Below are positions 61,479-64,000 of a DNA stretch of 64,000 bases, in pieces. The notes beneath the pieces were generated by a model that ran no database searches, was not told the DNA's origin, and worked only from the letters and a program-made list of their open reading frames with translations. Location: NCBI GenBank assembly GCA_903834135.1, contig CAILHZ010000005.1, forward strand, positions 81,792-145,791, read 5' to 3'. Numbering within the stretch: the stretch's first letter is position 1; each line of letters begins with the position of its first letter. A program made the translations under genes and the position numbers. The DNA is from an uncultured Opitutia bacterium. GTDB lineage: Bacteria > Verrucomicrobiota > Verrucomicrobiia > Opitutales > Opitutaceae.

Positions 61479-63515
61479 TTATTCAGACTTCTCCATTTCG
61501 ACAAGTTTAGCAGCAGCAGTTTCCCAGGTCTGGGTTGCTTCTTGAAGTTGCGAAACAGTAATCGCTAGCTCCCGATTTAAGTGCTGAGCCTTTCCTGGTT
61601 CGGCGTAAGTTTCAGGTGCTTCAAGTTGAGCAGTTAGTTCGTTTTGCTTGGATTCAAGTTCGGAAACTTTTTTTTCCATCAAACTAATCTCTGTACGCAT
61701 TTTCTTAACTGGGCCCGATTTTGAAGCCCGCTGTTCTGCCTCAATTCGTTTTTGATCTTTTGATTTATTGCGCGAACCCTGATCGTCTGCAGCTGAGCGA
61801 CTAGGACGTGCATCTGTTAAGCCAGCAGTCAGAGCAGCACGTTCACTCATAGAGCGACCGCCTTCTTGTTTTGCTGGACTATTACTATCACGTTTTGCGT
61901 CTACGCCGCCCTTTTTATTCCTGAAGCCCGACTTATCTAAGAAGTAGTCGTAGTCGCCTGCATAGGGAGTAAGTTTTCCGGAATGCACATGCAAAACTTT
62001 TTGAGTTAATGCACGGATGAAGTAAACGTCATGACTGATAAAGATTAGTGTGCCTTCATAGGCTTTCAGTGCATTCACCAAAGCATCAATAGAAGGAATG
62101 TCTAAATGAGTTGTAGGCTCATCCATGAGTAGCAAATTAGGAGGAGCAAGTAAGAGTTTAGCTAAAGCTAAACGGGACTTTTCGCCTCCGGAGAGAACGC
62201 CCACTTTTTTAAAGACATCGTCTTTTCTAAAGAGAAACCCACCTAAAATTGTACGTGCTGTTTGTTCTGTAACATCACGGTTGACGTGACGCATCTCCAT
62301 TGCCTCTTCCATCACTGTGCGTGTTGCATCTAAATTATCCAAGCGGTTCTGGGAGTAGTAACCTGCATGCACGTTACTGCCTAATTCACGCGTTCCGCCA
62401 CGGATTGGAAGTACGCCAGCAAGAATTTTTAAGAGTGTAGATTTACCTGCACCGTTTGGCCCTACTAGTACGATCTTTTGGCCACGTTCAGCTTCAAAAT
62501 TAAGATCTTTGTACACCACGTGATCTCCATAAGCTTGTTCAACGTGTTCAAGATTGATCACACGTAAACTTGAGCGTGTGGGTTGAGGAAATTTAAAATT
62601 TATACGCTTTAAATCTTCTTCTGGCTCATCAACGGCGACTGATTCAAGACGTTCGATTTGTTTTTCTTTAGATTTAGCACGTGAGGCCATTGATGCCTTA
62701 GCCCCGAAACGATCTACGAACTTTTGAAGATGGGCAATTTCACGTTGCTGATTTTTAAATAGAGCTGCCTTCTGTTCTTTACGAGCATCTTTCTCATTAA
62801 GGTAATCATCATAGTTGCCGGTATACCTCTCGAGTGCTCCATGCTTTAGTTCTAGAATACCGTTACATAGCGCATTTAAAAAAGCACGGTCGTGTGAGAT
62901 AACTACTAAACCACCTGGATAACGCGTGAGGTATTCTTGGAACCAAATCAAAGCTTCAAGATCTAGATGGTTAGTTGGTTCGTCTAAGAGTAGAAGCGAA
63001 GGTTCACGTGCGAGTAGACGTCCTAAATGAGCACGCATGACCCAACCACCAGAAAAACTTTTTGCTTTGCGATCAAAGTCAGTTTCTTTGAAACCCAAAC
63101 CAGACAGTACAATCTTTGCTTTGGTTTCTATACCGTATCCGCCGAGTTCATCAAAGCGGCCGTGAAGATCTAAATCGTCATCAAAAGCGGGATCTACGAT
63201 TCCGGCTTCGAAAGCAAGCATCTGAGCACGCAACTTCGCAAACTCAGGAGTAATAGCACAGGCAATATCTAAAATCGTGTCTTCACCTGCTTCAGCTGTT
63301 TCTTGAGGAAGGTAGCCGAAATCTGCGCCCCTTTCCCAAACGATCGTACCTTCATCAGGGGCTTCTTCACCCAGGATTAAATTAAACAACGTGGATTTAC
63401 CTGCCCCGTTTGGGCCAACCAATCCAAAGCGATCTGTGCGCGCAATAAAAAGGGATATATCACTGAAAAGAGTCCGTGTGCCGTAGGACTTCGAAATGTC
63501 GGCAAGTGTAAGCAT
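61479..63515 (-). CDS. ABC-F family ATPase (YheS/Uup-like)
   Basis: A 678-residue soluble protein with two ABC domains and no membrane segments. Walker A twice (GLVGPNGAGKST, VLVGPNGAGKST), signatures SFSGGWVMRAHLGRLL and LSGGEKSRLALAKLL, Walker B LLLLDEPTNHLD and LLLMDEPTTHLD. The linker contains KNQQREIAHLQKFVDRFGAKASMASRAKSK, and a C-terminal basic coiled coil (about 600-678) ends the protein. Such proteins act on ribosomes, in translation rescue or in antibiotic protection. Not a transporter. Stands alone. Confidence 0.93.
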   Translation of the reverse strand: MLTLADISKSYGTRTLFSDISLFIARTDRFGLVGPNGAGKSTLFNLILGEEAPDEGTIVWERGADFGYLPQETAEAGEDTILDIACAITPEFAKLRAQMLAFEAGIVDPAFDDDLDLHGRFDELGGYGIETKAKIVLSGLGFKETDFDRKAKSFSGGWVMRAHLGRLLAREPSLLLLDEPTNHLDLEALIWFQEYLTRYPGGLVVISHDRAFLNALCNGILELKHGALERYTGNYDDYLNEKDARKEQKAALFKNQQREIAHLQKFVDRFGAKASMASRAKSKEKQIERLESVAVDEPEEDLKRINFKFPQPTRSSLRVINLEHVEQAYGDHVVYKDLNFEAERGQKIVLVGPNGAGKSTLLKILAGVLPIRGGTRELGSNVHAGYYSQNRLDNLDATRTVMEEAMEMRHVNRDVTEQTARTILGGFLFRKDDVFKKVGVLSGGEKSRLALAKLLLAPPNLLLMDEPTTHLDIPSIDALVNALKAYEGTLIFISHDVYFIRALTQKVLHVHSGKLTPYAGDYDYFLDKSGFRNKKGGVDAKRDSNSPAKQEGGRSMSERAALTAGLTDARPSRSAADDQGSRNKSKDQKRIEAEQRASKSGPVKKMRTEISLMEKKVSELESKQNELTAQLEAPETYAEPGKAQHLNRELAITVSQLQEATQTWETAAAKLVEMEKSE

Positions 63516-63759
63516 GAAAAAGAGAACATAACATTACTTGTACCCTGCTGGCGTCAACGGCCTCCTGAGGCCGCAAGATGATTTGCAAGCTATATTTACT
63601 GTCTAACTATATGTAAATATATGCATTATATATACTTACGTGAATATGAGATAAAATTAATTATGTTGAGATAATTATACCAAAATAACGTTTTTTTAAT
63701 GAAAAATAAGAATCTATGCGGTGGCTTGCGCAGCGATGCAGTCTTAGCATTGTTGGCCA
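63516..63759. other. AT-rich intergenic region
   Basis: Contains a GC hairpin (CGGCCTC/GAGGCCG, 63558-63573) and then ~110 bases of very AT-rich sequence with alternating TA runs (63585-63690). A 22-codon frame, ATG 63699 to TAA 63767, overlaps the next ATG and might be a leader peptide. Confidence 0.4.
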
Positions 63760-64000
63760 ATGCCTAATCGTCTCGCCTTAGAATCTTCACCTTATCTGCG
63801 TCAGCACGCAGAAAATCCTGTCGATTGGTTCCCATGGGGTGCTGAAGCCTTCGCAAAAGCTGCTGCTGAGCAGAAACCTATTTTTTTAAGTATTGGATAT
63901 TCTACCTGCCATTGGTGCCATGTGATGGCACACGAATCCTTTGAAAGTGAAGCTATTGCAAAGCTGCTCAACGATTCGTTTATTTCAGTAAAGTTGGATC
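63760..64000 (+). CDS. DUF255 thioredoxin-domain protein (YyaL/SSP411 type), 5' part only
   Basis: The first 80 codons run off the window edge. [24 protein letters not shown], then [34 protein letters not shown], is the unmistakable start of the DUF255 family with its C-x-x-C (CHWC) site. Full members are about 600-700 residues with an alpha/alpha toroid after the thioredoxin domain. Function is unclear. There is no Shine-Dalgarno. Confidence 0.9.
   Translation, partial: MPNRLALESSPYLRQHAENPVDWFPWGAEAFAKAAAEQKPIFLSIGYSTCHWCHVMAHESFESEAIAKLLNDSFISVKLD

Noticed and set aside
1..64000. Prophage, insertion sequence, integron, CRISPR or toxin-antitoxin system
   Set aside because: No transposase, integrase, terminal repeats, spaced direct repeats or toxin/antitoxin gene pairs were seen on either strand; tRNA genes show no attachment-site duplication nearby.

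Overview
The window is ordinary-looking bacterial chromosome, AT-leaning and densely coded on both strands, with about 52 protein genes, two tRNA genes and no phage, insertion sequence or CRISPR. The gene set points to the PVC group, most likely Verrucomicrobiota: a DUF1552 / cytochrome-type DUF1592 pair, several Tat-exported Gfo/Idh/MocA oxidoreductases, a three-subunit succinate dehydrogenase with a b558-type membrane subunit, a rhamnogalacturonan-acetylesterase-like SGNH hydrolase, and many secreted proteins with Sec, Tat or lipoprotein signals. The lineage is an inference from gene content, not from a marker tree.

1-12 kb: an M19 dipeptidase diverges from a GMC flavoprotein dehydrogenase with its small subunit. 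These are followed by a DUF969-DUF979 membrane pair and pyroglutamyl peptidase (Pcp). Then come a Tat-exported beta-propeller protein, a DUF2007-like membrane protein and the convergent DUF1552/DUF1592 operon. 12-20 kb: YhbY, a secreted 553-residue orphan, thymidine kinase, glpF-glpK with an SGNH hydrolase, and an amidohydrolase with a beta-barrel-like protein. 20-24 kb: a secreted glycosidase, an N-acetylhexosamine 1-kinase (NahK) homologue and a UDP-hexose 4-epimerase, which together read as an amino-sugar salvage module. 24-30 kb: TspO, an SGNH hydrolase, a SOUL lipoprotein, two Gfo/Idh/MocA proteins, tRNA-Ser(CGA), tRNA-Pro(UGG) and a LysM protein.

30-49 kb is mostly housekeeping: Nudix, a PaaK-like ligase, sdhCAB, lysA, gpsA, an MHS-type transporter, an EamA exporter, an LpoB-YcfL lipoprotein pair, malate dehydrogenase, DAHP synthase, YgfZ, HU, galK, prepilin peptidase and aroE. 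49-64 kb: a SirB1-like protein, an MBL-fold nuclease-like protein, YggS, a LysR regulator, TlpA-like thioredoxin, an RluA-like synthase, DUF2062, a TonB-domain protein, LapA-like protein and a TrmH-like methyltransferase. A deoxynucleoside-catabolic operon follows (deoC, aldehyde dehydrogenase, a catalytically dead short ALDH, pyrimidine-nucleoside phosphorylase), then an ABC-F ATPase and the start of a DUF255 thioredoxin-domain gene running off the edge.

The most interesting items are: the split ALDH16-like pair inside the deoxyribose operon; the glycosidase-NahK-epimerase module; the DUF969-DUF979-Pcp linkage, suggesting pyroglutamate or peptide transport; a three-hairpin leader before DAHP synthase; a hairpin that appears to bury the Shine-Dalgarno of the TonB-domain gene; and hairpins that contain the stop codons of convergent genes. 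I saw no clearly new defence or mobile system.
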